Shown here: one piece after another, positions 63,963 through 64,000 of the stretch
Numbering within the stretch: position 1 is the first letter of the stretch
Layout of the letters: each line of letters opens with the position of its first letter
DNA from: Xanthomonas arboricola pv. juglandis
GTDB taxonomy: Bacteria > Pseudomonadota > Gammaproteobacteria > Xanthomonadales > Xanthomonadaceae
Assembly: GCF_001013475.1 (NCBI RefSeq)
Contig: NZ_JZEF01000003.1
Location: forward strand, 517,400 to 581,399
Length of the DNA: 64,000 nucleotides
Direction: 5' to 3'
Notes under the pieces: model-generated
Databases searched by the model: none
Seen by the model: the letters and a program-made list of their open reading frames with translations, nothing else
What the model was told of the DNA's origin: nothing
Program-made: the position numbers and the translations under genes

Positions 63963-64000
63963 CGCTTGAATCCTCGTTGCTACGGGGGCCCATGCTGCCG

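Larger units (their letters stand above)
62804..64000 (-). mobile_element. IS3-family insertion sequence (IS407-group-like), right end outside window
   Basis: The element carries overlapping orfA and orfB with a -1 frameshift signal, typical of IS3. The left boundary is inferred near 62804, where TGACCCACCCCCGATTAC resembles an IS407-group terminus. The matching inverted repeat is not found before 64000, so the other end lies outside. Expected size is about 1.2 kb. I cannot give the IS name. Confidence 0.8.

Noticed and set aside
1..64000. tRNA genes, rRNA genes and CRISPR arrays
   Set aside because: I looked for T-loop type sequences and regularly spaced repeats and saw none that hold up. 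The only regular repeats are in-frame chpA micro-repeats and the intergenic palindromes.

Overview
The window looks like a chromosomal segment of a Xanthomonas species. The DNA is GC-rich. It carries a leucine-rich-repeat type III effector resembling XopL behind a perfect plant-inducible-promoter (PIP) box, a TonB-dependent receptor and glucokinase pair behind a LacI-type palindrome, a XAC0095-type protein and the short intergenic repeats typical of this genus. I cannot assign a species from sequence alone. I saw no rRNA, tRNA or CRISPR.

Layout: 1-28 kb is mostly core genome. It holds hrpA (5' end cut by the window); a minus-strand sugar-uptake pair (glucokinase, then TonB receptor); a PqaA-like secreted protein; a small unknown exported protein; and a complete pqqABCDE operon for pyrroloquinoline quinone. 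relA is divergent from pqqA. Then come a TPR membrane protein, a two-domain glycosyltransferase, PBP1b with a small lipoprotein, a YoaA/DinG-type helicase, tsaB and an ADP-ribosylglycohydrolase. From 27.3 to 41.9 kb, a minus-strand gshB-tonB pair is divergent from the Chp chemosensory operon for type IV pili (pilG, pilH, pilI, pilJ, a 2438-residue chpA/pilL, chpB, chpC). The same order is known from Pseudomonas twitching-motility loci, but pilK is missing here and ChpB has lost its catalytic residues.

41.9-53.4 kb is more accessory: a GNAT acetyltransferase; a minus-strand unit of a VWA lipoprotein (frameshifted), an ECF-like sigma factor and a Pro/Ala-rich single-pass membrane protein; two composite intergenic repeats; a Tat-exported glycosylasparaginase with cutC; the xopL effector; a secreted sialidase-fold (BNR) protein; and an orphan R-body gene (rebB) facing a small unknown gene.

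53.7-62.4 kb is a defence island on the minus strand. In transcription order it encodes a half-size HsdS-like protein, HsdM, RhuM, full-length HsdS, HsdR and a YgjP-type zinc metallopeptidase, all tightly spaced and partly overlapping. An AT-rich stretch precedes it. A XAC0095-type gene follows, and an IS3-family element inserted just after its stop codon runs off the window end.
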